Assembly: GCA_934486705.1 (NCBI GenBank) | Contig: CAKSQS010000019.1 | Span: 1 to 39,368, forward strand | Origin: an uncultured Eubacteriales bacterium | GTDB taxonomy: Bacteria; Bacillota; Clostridia; Oscillospirales; Acutalibacteraceae | Direction: 5' to 3' | Length of the DNA: 39,368 bases | Shown here: positions 16,647 to 25,024 of the stretch, piece by piece | How positions within the stretch are numbered: position 1 is the stretch's first letter | How the letters are laid out: each line of letters begins with the position of its first letter | Notes under the pieces: model-generated | What the model was told of the DNA's origin: nothing | The model's input: the letters and a program-made list of their open reading frames with translations, nothing else | Database searches by the model: none | Position numbers and translations under genes: made by a program

Positions 16647-16690
16647 ATTATACTGCAAAGGAAACCGAAATTCAAGAATTTTTTCGGTTT
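16647..16690 (-). promoter_or_regulatory. MATE-gene promoter with overlapping palindromic operator candidate
   Basis: TTGAAT (16675-16670) and TATAAT (16652-16647) are spaced 17 on the minus strand. AAACCGAAA (16662-16670) and TTTCGGTTT (16682-16690) are perfect inverted repeats, 11 bases apart, straddling the -35. A small 5' UTR hairpin CCCGA/TCGGG follows at 16625-16643. Confidence 0.65.
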
Positions 16691-16740
16691 ATCGACAAAC
16701 ACAAAATTTTATTTTTGCGAGCGGCATTCCCGTCCAAGAT

Positions 16741-16793
16741 CGTGTCGACTTTTTCGACATGATCAGAGCCGATGAGAAAATCTCATCGGCTCT
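16741..16793 (-). terminator. Tandem hairpins downstream of the SPFH gene
   Basis: AGAGCCGATGAG/CTCATCGGCTCT (16765-16776/16782-16793) is a perfect 12-bp stem. Directly beside it, GATCGTGTCGA pairs with TCGACATGATC with one wobble. Neither is followed by a strong T-run; likely a boundary or mRNA-stability structure. Confidence 0.5.
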
Positions 16794-16833
16794 GTCGGTA
16801 TCGTTTTAAGTCTGAAAATTGTATCTTATAAAA

Positions 16834-17784
16834 TCAGTCGTCGCAGCATTCGTCCTTTTTGGGCGGTGCTACAGGCTTCGGGGCTTCGTGAGTAACGTCG
16901 CCGAGTCCCGTTGTTTCGGTAAATACGGAGTTTTTGGTAACCATATTTACCGCGTCGGTCGGAATAATCAGCTTAGCCGCCGTGCCGTTTGAAATTTCGG
17001 CAAGGGTTTCAAGCCGCTTTATTTCAAGCACAGCCGCGTCTGCCGCAGCCTCTTTTATGGCGCGAATACCGTCCGCCTCGGCTTTTTTGTTAAGGTAAAT
17101 AGCCTTAGCCTCACCCTCGGCTCTTGCAATGCGCGCGTCGCGCTCGCCCTCAGCCGCTAATATCATAGCCTGTTTATCACCCTCGGCACGGGTAATGGCA
17201 GCCGCCTTGTGACCCTCTGCCTGCAAAAGCGTTTCGCGGCGCTCGCGCTCGGCTTTCATCTGCTTTTCCATTGCGTTCTGTATTTCGGCGGGCGGAATAA
17301 TGTTTTTAAGCTCAACGCGGTTTACCTTCATACCCCATTTGTCGGTAGCCTCGTCAAGTATCGCGGTCATTTTCGCATTGATAGTATCTCTTGAAGTAAG
17401 CGTGCCGTCAAGCTCCAGCTCGCCCACAAGGTTACGCAGCGTGGTGGCGGTAAGGTTCTGCAAAGCGTTTAAGGGGCTTACAACACCGTAGGTATAAAGC
17501 TTTGCGTCATAAATTCTGAAATAAACCACCGTATCTATCTGCATGGTGACGTTATCCTTAGTGATAACCGGCTGCGGTGGCGAATCAAGCACCTGCTCCT
17601 TTAAAGTTATCTTTTTGGCAATCGTTTCTATAAACGGTATCTTAACATGAAGACCCGCTCCCCAGGTCACCTTGTATTTACCTAAAAATTCAATTACATA
17701 CTCGGTCGCCTGCGGCACTACCCTTACGTTCGCAAAGAAGAGTATCAGCACCAGCACTATGATTCCGATAATTACATACTCCAT
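16834..17784 (-). CDS. SPFH / band 7 (stomatin-prohibitin-like) membrane protein (316 aa)
   Basis: An N-terminal membrane anchor (MEYVIIGIIVLVLILFFANV) is followed by the SPFH domain (VVPQATEYVIEFLGKYKVTWGAGLHVKIPFIETI, LKEQVLDSPPQPVITKDNV). Next is a long Ala/Glu-rich coiled coil (AERERRETLLQAEGHKAAAI, EGDKQAMILAAEGER), then SNGTAAKLIIPTD near residue 275. The C-terminus ends KKDECCDD. Such proteins scaffold membrane microdomains and often partner with NfeD-like proteases; none is adjacent. Start ATG 17784 has AAGGGGG upstream; a longer frame has no ribosome site. Confidence 0.9.
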   Translation of the reverse strand: MEYVIIGIIVLVLILFFANVRVVPQATEYVIEFLGKYKVTWGAGLHVKIPFIETIAKKITLKEQVLDSPPQPVITKDNVTMQIDTVVYFRIYDAKLYTYGVVSPLNALQNLTATTLRNLVGELELDGTLTSRDTINAKMTAILDEATDKWGMKVNRVELKNIIPPAEIQNAMEKQMKAERERRETLLQAEGHKAAAITRAEGDKQAMILAAEGERDARIARAEGEAKAIYLNKKAEADGIRAIKEAAADAAVLEIKRLETLAEISNGTAAKLIIPTDAVNMVTKNSVFTETTGLGDVTHEAPKPVAPPKKDECCDD

Positions 17785-17801
17785 AAAATTACCCCCTTGA
17801 T

Positions 17802-18548
17802 TTATTTTATAAGCGAAGCCGTAAGCTTTTTGTTTTTCGCAAGCATAGGCATAAAGCATTCAAAGGATGAAAGGAAATGCTTATCGCTTTCAAGCATTTC
17901 TTTTATAGCGGCAGTCACCTTTTCATCGTTATACGCCGCAGCGCCGAGCACAGCCACAACGGCATTTACGGTATCGCGGTCGCCCTTCACATACATATCC
18001 TCTAAAATATCGTAAAGCTTTTTAATTTGCTTTTTGTTGCCCGCCGCCATTACCTGCTTAATATTCGGCACTAAATACTCGCCGAAAAAGTTGAGGTATA
18101 AAAAGTTGCCGTTTACCGCTATGTGGTTTTTGTATTCATCCTTAAGCGTGGGAAAGAAATCAAGCATTTTTTTGGCAAAGCCCGTAACGGTAACGCTGCC
18201 GCCCTTTGAAAAGGAGGGTAATTCCACATTGCTGCCGTCTGCCGTGCGCTTTTGGCGTATGCCCATATTCTTGCGGAGCGTTGCGGTAAAATCAACACCG
18301 ACCGACGCCGCGTCCTTCGCGTTCTGGCTGTCGTCAAAAAGCCACGCGTCAATTTCCTTTAATTCGCCGTCGCCTTCCTCGCCTATATCCGCAGCGGAAA
18401 GCACATACATTTGCCTTCCCTCATCATAAGCTATTTTAATTTCGCGCTTATCATTTTTGAAATTGCCGTTTTCCTGTGCCTTAAAGCCCTGCTCGTCAAG
18501 AAAGGGCTGCATTTCTTCAATTACCTTTTCATAATACCTGTTATCCAA
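17802..18548 (-). CDS. Conserved hypothetical protein (248 aa)
   Basis: I do not recognise a characterised family. The N-terminal half is beta-rich and hydrophilic (NGNFKNDKREIKIAYDEGRQMYVLSAADI). It contains an acidic patch and DAWLFDDSQNAKDAASVGVDFTATL. The C-terminal half is helical (KKQIKKLYDILEDMYVKGDRDTVNAVVAVLGAAAYNDEKVTAAIKEMLESD), reminiscent of HEAT-like helical pairs. No signal peptide or membrane segment. It precedes the SPFH gene by 17 bases and shares its promoter, so a cytoplasmic partner of the membrane scaffold is a reasonable guess. Confidence 0.75.
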   Translation of the reverse strand: MDNRYYEKVIEEMQPFLDEQGFKAQENGNFKNDKREIKIAYDEGRQMYVLSAADIGEEGDGELKEIDAWLFDDSQNAKDAASVGVDFTATLRKNMGIRQKRTADGSNVELPSFSKGGSVTVTGFAKKMLDFFPTLKDEYKNHIAVNGNFLYLNFFGEYLVPNIKQVMAAGNKKQIKKLYDILEDMYVKGDRDTVNAVVAVLGAAAYNDEKVTAAIKEMLESDKHFLSSFECFMPMLAKNKKLTASLIK

Positions 18549-18582
18549 TTAAAATTCACCTACAAACTTAGTTTATGACACC

Positions 18583-18650
18583 ATTATACAATATATCTTT
18601 CAGTTTCTCAACAAAAATTTATTGCAAATAATATTTTTCTGCGATATAAT
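18583..18650. promoter_or_regulatory. Back-to-back promoters for the SPFH operon (minus) and rsmA (plus)
   Basis: Minus strand: TTGAGA (18611-18606) and TATAAT (18588-18583), spacing 17. Plus strand: TTGCAA (18622-18627) and TATAAT (18645-18650), spacing 17. The two -35 boxes are only ten bases apart, so polymerases would compete. Confidence 0.7.
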
Positions 18651-18671
18651 CGGTTTGTTAGGAGTTTTGCT

Positions 18672-19526
18672 ATGAATTTATCCGATATAAATACCGTCCG
18701 TTCACTGCTTGCAAAGAACGGCTTTACCTTTAAAAAATCACTCGGGCAAAATTTTTTAATAAACCCTGAGGTCTGCCCCGCCATGGCAAACGCCGCCTGC
18801 GATGAAAATACCGGCGTGCTGGAAATAGGCCCCGGGTTCGGCGTACTGACGGCAGAGCTTTCAAAGGCTGCAAAACGGGTTGTGGCAATAGAGCTTGACG
18901 AGCGGCTTAAAAAGGTATTGCCCGAAACTCTTGCCGAATGCAAAAATGTAGAGGTTATTTACGGCGACGCCTTAAAGCTTGATTTGAAAGCGCTTATCAA
19001 GGAGCATTTTGCGGATTGCGAAAGGGTCGCTGTGTGCGCCAACCTCCCCTATTACATTACGTCCCCCGTAATAATGACGCTGCTTGAAAGCAAATTACCT
19101 ATAGACTCCGTTACCGTAATGGTGCAAAAGGAAGCGGCGGAAAGGCTCTGCGCCGAGGTAGGTACAAGAGAGGCGGGCGCGGTAAGCGTTGCGGTGAGCT
19201 ACTACTCAAAGCCCGAAATTCTTTTTACGGTAAATAAGGATAGCTTTATGCCGCCGCCGAAGGTGGACTCCGCCGTTATAAGGCTTAAAATACTTGAAAA
19301 ACCACCTATTGAAGTACAGGACGAAAAGGCGTTTTTCCGCCTTGTAAAATGCTGCTTTGCGCAGCGCCGCAAAACGCTTGTAAACACCGTTTCAAACACT
19401 GCGGGCATTGAAAAGGAGCGCATAAGAAACGCACTTAATACACTCGGAATATCCGAAACGGCGCGCTCCGAGCAATTAACGCTTACAGAGCTGGCAGAGC
19501 TTTCAAATCTGCTTGGAGGGCGGTAA
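18672..19526 (+). CDS. rsmA: 16S rRNA (adenine1518-N6/adenine1519-N6)-dimethyltransferase (284 aa)
   Basis: Methylates two adjacent adenines in the 3' hairpin of 16S rRNA during small-subunit maturation (KsgA). FTFKKSLGQNFLINPEV, the SAM-binding VLEIGPGFGVLTAELSK near residues 50-66, catalytic NLPYYITSPVIM near 123-134, and the C-terminal FRLVKCCFAQRRKTL are all present. It is of chromosomal, not Erm, type. GGAG lies just before ATG 18672. The last codons contain GGAGG that may serve the next gene. Confidence 0.96.
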   Translation: MNLSDINTVRSLLAKNGFTFKKSLGQNFLINPEVCPAMANAACDENTGVLEIGPGFGVLTAELSKAAKRVVAIELDERLKKVLPETLAECKNVEVIYGDALKLDLKALIKEHFADCERVAVCANLPYYITSPVIMTLLESKLPIDSVTVMVQKEAAERLCAEVGTREAGAVSVAVSYYSKPEILFTVNKDSFMPPPKVDSAVIRLKILEKPPIEVQDEKAFFRLVKCCFAQRRKTLVNTVSNTAGIEKERIRNALNTLGISETARSEQLTLTELAELSNLLGGR

Positions 19527-19528
19527 TT

Positions 19529-19876
19529 TTGGAAAACCACAGTTATTTTTTACCGTTTATAATCATACTTCTTTTTCTTTTGCTTGAAAGAAGAAAGCAA
19601 AAAATCGCGGTAACTCATCATAATATAAAAAAGAAGAGAAAGGACATATGCACTATGAAAGAGCTTGCAAAACAGTTTATGGGAAAGGAATGCATTATTT
19701 ACACCATAGCCGATAATTTCGGCAATATACAAGGGGTTATTAAGGATGTAAACGATACCGGAATTACGGTTGAAAACAAACAGGGCTTACAGGCGGTAAA
19801 CCTTGATTATGTTGTAAGAATCCGCGAATACCCGCGCAAGAAAAACGGCAAAAAGAAATCTGTTGTGCTTGATTAA
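19529..19876 (+). CDS. Small conserved protein, possible membrane-anchored form (115 aa from TTG, or 73 aa from ATG 19655)
   Basis: The C-terminal 73 residues (MKELAKQFMGKECIIYTIADNFG to the end, KKSVVLD) form a small conserved clostridial domain of unknown function, with a compact beta-barrel look (GVIKDVNDTGITVENKQGLQAVNLDYVVRIREYP). Two starts are possible. TTG 19529 has GGAGG in the end of rsmA at 8-9 bases and adds a hydrophobic helix plus a basic linker. ATG 19655 has AAAGGA about ten bases upstream. The upstream 42 codons stay open and look like a membrane segment, so I keep the longer form as a hypothesis; the short form is the conventional one. Confidence 0.65.
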   Translation: MENHSYFLPFIIILLFLLLERRKQKIAVTHHNIKKKRKDICTMKELAKQFMGKECIIYTIADNFGNIQGVIKDVNDTGITVENKQGLQAVNLDYVVRIREYPRKKNGKKKSVVLD

Positions 19877-19882
19877 AAGGGC

Positions 19883-19935
19883 TTGACATATTTTCGGTTT
19901 CTGTTATAATATAATAAACTGTCTCATATGAGACA
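19883..19935 (+). promoter_or_regulatory. Promoter and 16-bp perfect palindrome upstream of the Crp/Fnr gene
   Basis: TTGACA (19883-19888) and TATAAT (19905-19910) are spaced 16. Ten bases downstream lies TGTCTCATATGAGACA (19920-19935), a perfect palindrome covering roughly +3 to +18. The position fits autorepression by the Crp-family protein encoded next. Confidence 0.75.
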
Positions 19936-19953
19936 ATAAATTAAGAGGTCTGA

Positions 19954-20580
19954 ATGTCAGTATACGACGGCTTATTTTTACTTGACGGCTTACAGGAAAA
20001 CGAAAAGCGCGAAATAATTTCGGCTCTGCCCGAAGCGGTGAAATTCAAAAAGGGTGAAATTGTTTATTCGCCCGAAAGCTTTCGCCGTGCCATCGGTTTT
20101 GTGAAATCGGGGTCTGTTTCGGCGGTTACGAATAATTCGCAGCAAATGGTTATGAAACGCATTTACGCAGGCTCGTGCTTCGGGGCGGCGGCGGTTTTCG
20201 GCACGGCTGATACATACGTCAGCACCGTTTCGGCGGCGGAGGACGCGGAAATATGCTTTATAACCGAGGAAACGCTCGTTTCGCTTTTTGAAAAGCATCC
20301 CGTTACAGCGGTAAACTATATAGCCTTTTTATCCGACAGAATAAGATTTCTTAATAAAAAGCTCAGCGTTATTTCCTGTTCGGACGCGGAGAATACGGTG
20401 CTTAAATACCTTACGCTCTCTGCCGATGATAACGGATACGCTGTTATTCCCGTAAGTATGACCGAGCTTGCGAAAATGTTAGGGCTTGGCAGAGCAAGCC
20501 TCTACCGCAGCCTTGACACACTTGAAAAGCGCGGCAGTATTATAAGGGAAAATAATAAAATAAAGGTGACCGAAAAATGA
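19954..20580 (+). CDS. Crp/Fnr-family transcriptional regulator (208 aa)
   Basis: Residues ~10-115 form the cyclic-nucleotide-type beta-roll (FKKGEIVYSPESFRRAIGFVKSGSVSA, GSCFGAAAVFG). The C-terminal winged helix includes TELAKMLGLGRASLYRSLDTLEKRGSI near residues 166-193. No N-terminal cysteine cluster is present, so an Fe-S oxygen sensor is unlikely. Its last codon overlaps the start of the binding-protein gene (ATGA), so regulator and importer are translated together. It probably controls this operon through the palindrome upstream. Confidence 0.9.
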   Translation: MSVYDGLFLLDGLQENEKREIISALPEAVKFKKGEIVYSPESFRRAIGFVKSGSVSAVTNNSQQMVMKRIYAGSCFGAAAVFGTADTYVSTVSAAEDAEICFITEETLVSLFEKHPVTAVNYIAFLSDRIRFLNKKLSVISCSDAENTVLKYLTLSADDNGYAVIPVSMTELAKMLGLGRASLYRSLDTLEKRGSIIRENNKIKVTEK

Positions 20581-21599
20581 AAAAAATTATCAGTATGCTG
20601 TTAGCAGCGGCTATGGTGCTTACATTTGCCGCCTGCGGCACAAAAAATGAGAGCAGCGAGCCGCAAAGCTCGGTAGCTCCCGTAAGCTCCACCCCCGAAA
20701 AGCTTGATACCGCCTGCAATGTTTTTGCGCTTAACGGACCTACCGGCATGGGGATAGCTCCCCTTATGAAAAAAGCCGAGGATAAAACCGGCAGACTTAA
20801 CTACACGGTTTCAACCGTCGGCAGCAATGATGAAATTGTAGCTAAACTTACAAACGGCGAGGCGGATATTGCCGCAATAGCCACTAACTTAGCATCTACC
20901 CTTTACAAAAAGACCGAGGGCGGAATACAGGTGCTTGCGGCTAATACCTTAGGCGTTCTTTGCCTTGTGACAAAGGGCGAGGAAATAACCGACATTAAGT
21001 CCTTAAAGGGCAAAACCGTATACGCTACGGGTCAGGGCGCAAACCCCGAATACATTATAAACTATATATTTGAAAAGAACGGCTTAAAGGTAGGCACAGA
21101 CGTTACTCTCAACTTTGTTTCGCAGCCGACCGAGCTTGTTACCGCGTTTGCACAGAACGAAAAAATAATCGCGGTTGCTCCCCAACCCGTTGCCACAACC
21201 ATTACCGTTAAGGCGCAGGGTGCAGCTATCGCGCTTGATATGAACAAAGAGTGGGATAAGGTAAGCGATACAAAGCTTGTTATGGGCTGCATAGTCGTCC
21301 GCAAGGAATACGCCGAGCAGAACCCCGACGCAGTTAAAATATTTATGGAAGAATATGAAGAATCGGTTAAATCGGTAAATTCCGACCCCGATACCGCCGC
21401 CGCACTTTGCGAAAAATACGGTATAGTTGCAGCCGCCGCAATAGCCAAAAAGGCTCTGCCCTACTGCAATATAGTTTTTGAAGACGGAAAAGAGCTTAAA
21501 ACCGACCTTTCGGCATATTTGAAGTTCCTCTTTGACGCTAACCCCAAGAGCGTGGGCGGAGCATTGCCGGATGACGCTTTCTACTATGAAGCAAAGTAA
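20577..21599 (+). CDS. ABC transporter substrate-binding lipoprotein, SsuA/TauA/NMT1-like (340 aa)
   Basis: A lipoprotein signal (MKKIISMLLAAAMVLTFAAC, lipobox cysteine C20) precedes a Ser-rich linker and a type-II periplasmic-binding fold. LNGPTGMGIAPLMKKAED, GEADIAAIATNLASTLYKKT, and SLKGKTVYATGQGANPEYIINYIFEKNGL are typical of binding proteins for sulfonates, nitrate or thiamine precursors. Ligand is not deducible. The gene overlaps its regulator by 4 bases and the permease by 14. Confidence 0.9.
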   Translation: MKKIISMLLAAAMVLTFAACGTKNESSEPQSSVAPVSSTPEKLDTACNVFALNGPTGMGIAPLMKKAEDKTGRLNYTVSTVGSNDEIVAKLTNGEADIAAIATNLASTLYKKTEGGIQVLAANTLGVLCLVTKGEEITDIKSLKGKTVYATGQGANPEYIINYIFEKNGLKVGTDVTLNFVSQPTELVTAFAQNEKIIAVAPQPVATTITVKAQGAAIALDMNKEWDKVSDTKLVMGCIVVRKEYAEQNPDAVKIFMEEYEESVKSVNSDPDTAAALCEKYGIVAAAAIAKKALPYCNIVFEDGKELKTDLSAYLKFLFDANPKSVGGALPDDAFYYEAK

Positions 21600-22344
21600 A
21601 TTAAAAAATATTTTAAGGCGGGCTGCCGTGGCGCTTTTATGGCTTGCGGTATGGCAGCTTGCCGCTGCCGCCGTGGGCAAAGAATTGCTTATTCCCTACC
21701 CGCGCGCGGTTTTTTTAACATTGGCAGAGCTCGGGAAAACAGCCGAATTTTGGCGTGCCGTTTTGCTTACCATGCTCAGAATTACGGTGGGGTATTTATC
21801 GGGGCTTATTGTCGGTGCTGTGTGCGCGGTGTTATCGGCGCGGTTTCGCGTTTTCAGGGATATTTTCGCGCCCGTTCTGCACCTTATACGCGCAGTTCCC
21901 GTGGCTTCGTTTATAATACTGGCGCTTGTATGGATTAAAAGCGCCTATTTATCGGTGTTCATTTCGTTTTTAATGGTGCTGCCTATGATATGGTCAAATG
22001 TGGAAAACGGAATACAAAACCTCGATAAGGGCTACATAGAGCTGGGCAGGGTCTTCGGGCTGTCGCCCGTAAAAATACTTTTCAAAATAAAGCTGCCGCT
22101 TATATTGCCCTCTTTTGCGGCGGCGGCTGTAAACGCGCTGGGCTTTGCCTGGAAATCGGGCGTTGCGGCGGAGGTTATCTGCCGACCGATAAATTCTATA
22201 GGCAGGCTGCTGCAGGATGCAAAGCTGTACCTTGAAACGCCGCGCGTTTTCGCACTTACGGCGGTTGTGGCGGTGCTGTCACTGCTTATTGAGCTTATAA
22301 TAAAGCGGCTGGCGGGGAGGTATTTGAATGATAAAAATAAATAA
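21586..22344 (+). CDS. ABC transporter permease, SsuC/TauC-like (252 aa)
   Basis: Six membrane helices with the BPD_transp_1 coupling loop (ELGRVFGLSPVKILFKIKLPLILPSFAAAAVNALGFAWKSGVAAEVI). That loop contacts the ATPase. The start ATG 21586 lies within the end of the binding-protein gene (14-base overlap), consistent with translational coupling; a longer frame from 21532 would run inside that gene and has no ribosome site. It ends overlapping the ATPase gene by 17 bases. Confidence 0.88.
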   Translation: MKQSKLKNILRRAAVALLWLAVWQLAAAAVGKELLIPYPRAVFLTLAELGKTAEFWRAVLLTMLRITVGYLSGLIVGAVCAVLSARFRVFRDIFAPVLHLIRAVPVASFIILALVWIKSAYLSVFISFLMVLPMIWSNVENGIQNLDKGYIELGRVFGLSPVKILFKIKLPLILPSFAAAAVNALGFAWKSGVAAEVICRPINSIGRLLQDAKLYLETPRVFALTAVVAVLSLLIELIIKRLAGRYLNDKNK

Positions 22345-22885
22345 CCTTTCCTTTTCCTATGCCGATAAGAGCATTTTCGGTAATTTTTCGCTTGAAATTC
22401 CGAGCGGTAAACGAATTTGTATTTCCGCAGAAAGCGGGCGCGGAAAAACCACACTTCTGCGGCTGATATTGGGGCTTGAAAAGCCCTGCGGCGGCGGTAT
22501 TGAAACGGGCGGCGCGCGAATGTCCGCCGTTTTCCAAGAGGACAGGCTGCTGCCCTTTAAAACCGCGCTCTGCAATATAACGCTGATAGGCGCTGATGAA
22601 AAGACCGCGCTTTATAATCTTTCGGCACTGGGTATTGGGGCGGCTGCCGAAAAATATCCGTTCGAGCTATCGGGCGGTATGCGGCGGCGCGTTGCAATAG
22701 CCCGTGCGCTTTCCGCCGAATACGATTGCATAGTACTTGATGAACCGTTTGCGGGGCTTGATAAAGAAAACGCCGAAAAAGCCGCAAAGCATATATTGCA
22801 GGAATTAAACGGCAGAACGCTTATAGCAGTTACCCACTCCGAATACGAGGCGCAGCTGCTCGGCGCGGAAATAGTATATTTATAA
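22328..22885 (+). CDS. ABC transporter ATP-binding protein, short (185 aa)
   Basis: Energises the SsuABC-like importer. Walker A is AESGRGKTT at residues 34-42; the first Gly of GxxxxGKT is Ala. Q-loop VFQEDRLLPF, signature ELSGGMRRRVAIARAL, Walker B CIVLDEPFAGLD and H-loop AVTHSEYEA are all present. At 185 residues it is shorter than the usual ~240, with the regulatory C-terminal part missing. GGGAGG lies before ATG 22328 inside the permease gene. A strong terminator follows. Confidence 0.9.
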   Translation: MIKINNLSFSYADKSIFGNFSLEIPSGKRICISAESGRGKTTLLRLILGLEKPCGGGIETGGARMSAVFQEDRLLPFKTALCNITLIGADEKTALYNLSALGIGAAAEKYPFELSGGMRRRVAIARALSAEYDCIVLDEPFAGLDKENAEKAAKHILQELNGRTLIAVTHSEYEAQLLGAEIVYL

Positions 22886-22888
22886 AAC

Positions 22889-22934
22889 AAAATAGCCGAC
22901 GCGCGTGATTATACCCACGCGCGTCGGCTATTTT
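22889..22934 (+). terminator. Strong terminator of the Crp-ABC operon
   Basis: A perfect 19-bp stem (left arm 22889-22907, AAAATAGCCGACGCGCGTG) with an 8-base loop and right arm 22916-22934 ending in TTTT. Confidence 0.9.
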
Positions 22935-22975
22935 ACGATATTACAGGGCATAAAGCAAAATGTCGCAAATAATAG

Positions 22976-23004
22976 TTGACATTACCGATTTTGTGGAGTA
23001 TTAT
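22976..23004 (+). promoter_or_regulatory. Promoter of the DeoR-MFS operon
   Basis: TTGACA (22976-22981) and TATTAT (22999-23004), spacing 17. Just downstream, TTGCAAATG occurs twice ten bases apart (23024, 23034) across the start codon, a possible repeat recognised by the regulator. Confidence 0.65.
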
Positions 23005-23028
23005 GTATTTGTTTGGAGTTGATTGCAA

Positions 23029-23796
23029 ATGTTTGCAAATGAAAGAATGACTTATATATGCGAATTATTGAAGAAAAACGGCGCTGTTACAACCGCGCAA
23101 ATAAGTAAAGAGCTTAATGTCTCGGTTGAAACGGTACGGCGGGATTTTTTGGCGCTTGAGGAGGAAAACAAGCTTGTGCGGGTGCACGGCGGCGCAGTAT
23201 TTCCCACTGGCAGCGTTGAAAGACTCTCGCTTAAGGACAGAATAGGTATGAACCGCGAGGGAAAGCGTGTGCTTTCCGAGGCTGCGTGCGATTTTATTAA
23301 GGAGGGGAATATTATAGCAATAGATACCGGCAGCACCGCGGCAGAATTTGCCGATATACTGCGTTTGCGCTTTAATGAGCTTACCGTTATAACCCACTCG
23401 ATTGACGTTTTTGAGCGTTTGCAGGGGAAAAACGGATTTAAAATAATACTTGTGGGCGGTATGTTTTTGCCGGATGAAAAGGCGTTTTGCGGAATAACGA
23501 CGCTTGAAACCTATAAAATGCTGCATTTTGATAAGGTGTTTATAACGCCGGCGGCGGTCTCGCTGAAAAACGGAATAACCGATTGCGGCGAGGTTCTTAT
23601 GACGGTGGAGCGGCAAATGCTTGAAAGCGCCGATCAGGTTTTTGTTTTAGCGGACAGCGAAAAATTTGAAAAAACCGCGCTTTACAGGCTGGCGCCCATG
23701 AATACAAGGTTTACTATAGTTACCGATTCGGGGCTTTCTGAGGAGCTTAAAGCGCTTTATGAAGAAAACGGCATAACGGTTGCGGTAAAGGGGTAA
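23029..23796 (+). CDS. DeoR-family transcriptional regulator (255 aa)
   Basis: The N-terminal helix-turn-helix (ICELLKKNGAVTTAQISKELNVSVETVRRDFLALEEENKLVRVHGGAVF) and the sugar-phosphate-binding DeoRC domain (IIAIDTGSTAAEFADIL, LTVITHSIDVFERL, KIILVGGMFLPDEKAFCG) are complete. ATG 23029 is chosen, with GGAG ten bases upstream; TTG 23023 is possible but sits four bases from it. It precedes the MFS gene by 4 bases, so it likely senses a phosphorylated intermediate related to that transporter's substrate. Confidence 0.9.
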   Translation: MFANERMTYICELLKKNGAVTTAQISKELNVSVETVRRDFLALEEENKLVRVHGGAVFPTGSVERLSLKDRIGMNREGKRVLSEAACDFIKEGNIIAIDTGSTAAEFADILRLRFNELTVITHSIDVFERLQGKNGFKIILVGGMFLPDEKAFCGITTLETYKMLHFDKVFITPAAVSLKNGITDCGEVLMTVERQMLESADQVFVLADSEKFEKTALYRLAPMNTRFTIVTDSGLSEELKALYEENGITVAVKG

Positions 23797-23800
23797 AAAA

Positions 23801-25024
23801 ATGGAAAAAAAGGTTCAAAGCGCGTGGCGCATAGGCTCATTGTGTATTGCAACGTATCTTGCAAGCTATGTTACAAGAAATATACTCAGCGTTTCAACGC
23901 CGGAAATGATAAAGGAAACCTTTTTTACAAAGGAATATACGGGCCTGCTTTCATCGGTTTGTTTTATTTTTTATGCCGTGGGGCAGCTTATAAACGGCTT
24001 TATAGGCGATACGGTTCACCCGAAATATATGATAATAATGGGGCTTGGAGTAAGCAGCATAAGCACATTTGCAATTCCGCTTTTTGATAACAGAATTATA
24101 CATTTCACGGCATTTGCGCTTATCGGCTTCGGGCTTTCAATGCTGCGCGGACCGCTTATGAAGGTAATATCCGAAAATACAGCCGCCACGCACGCCAGAA
24201 TGATTTGCACACTTTTCAGTATGGCGGGCTTTGCGGGACCATTGATTGCAAGCCTTTTATCAATATTCTTTGAATGGCGGGCTGTGTTTACTGTTACGGG
24301 AATAATATCTGTTTTTATAACCGTGGCATCGGTTGCGGTTATATCGCTGCTTGAAAAGCGCGGAGAAATAAAATTCACACCCAAAAAGGAAAAAGGGGTG
24401 TTAAACAGTATTTTGAGCGTTTTTAAGCTTGAGGATTTTTTCTTTTATATGTTTATAAGCGCAATAGGGGAAATAGCCGGTTCTTCAATAACCTTTTGGA
24501 TACCTACATACACAACCGAGCATTTGGGATTTTCCGGCGACGCGGCGTCTACAATATATTCGGTTGTATCTCTTACGACGCTTTTTACGCCGTTTATAAC
24601 GCTGGTAATTTATGAAAAGCTTATACGCAACGGTGTTAAGCTGGCGCTTGTAATGTATGTTTTATCCGCGGTATTTTTTATTGCTGTAAGGTTTACGGCT
24701 GCGCCTTTAATAAATGTTATTATGCTTATTATTGCAAAAATGGCGGCTGCCGCGGCTTCAAGCATTGTATGGAGCGCATATATACCCGGGCTTGCAAGAA
24801 GCGGTAAGGTTTCAAGCGCAAACGGTGTGATAGATGCCGCGGGATATGCCATGGCATCTCTTGCAAACGTCATATTTTCGGGCAGTGTGTCACGTCTCGG
24901 GTGGGGCGGCATTGTGAATATGTGGTATGTTATAATGCTCATAGGCGCGGCAGCATCGGCAGGCAAGCTGCTGCTTAAAAAAAACAATTCCGAGGCATAC
25001 AAAAATCAGACAGCCGAACGGTAA
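23801..25024 (+). CDS. MFS transporter, organophosphate:phosphate antiporter-like (407 aa)
   Basis: Twelve membrane helices. The pattern WRIGSLCIATYLASYVTRNILSVS...M, then FIFYAVGQLINGFIGDTVHPKYMIIMGL, resembles the GlpT/UhpT group that exchanges sugar phosphates or glycerol-3-phosphate for phosphate. Motif GD.V.PKY replaces the general MFS loop. It is the second gene of the DeoR operon. The last codons (NQTAER) lie inside the left arm of the terminator. Substrate is inferred only at class level. Confidence 0.85.
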   Translation: MEKKVQSAWRIGSLCIATYLASYVTRNILSVSTPEMIKETFFTKEYTGLLSSVCFIFYAVGQLINGFIGDTVHPKYMIIMGLGVSSISTFAIPLFDNRIIHFTAFALIGFGLSMLRGPLMKVISENTAATHARMICTLFSMAGFAGPLIASLLSIFFEWRAVFTVTGIISVFITVASVAVISLLEKRGEIKFTPKKEKGVLNSILSVFKLEDFFFYMFISAIGEIAGSSITFWIPTYTTEHLGFSGDAASTIYSVVSLTTLFTPFITLVIYEKLIRNGVKLALVMYVLSAVFFIAVRFTAAPLINVIMLIIAKMAAAAASSIVWSAYIPGLARSGKVSSANGVIDAAGYAMASLANVIFSGSVSRLGWGGIVNMWYVIMLIGAAASAGKLLLKKNNSEAYKNQTAER

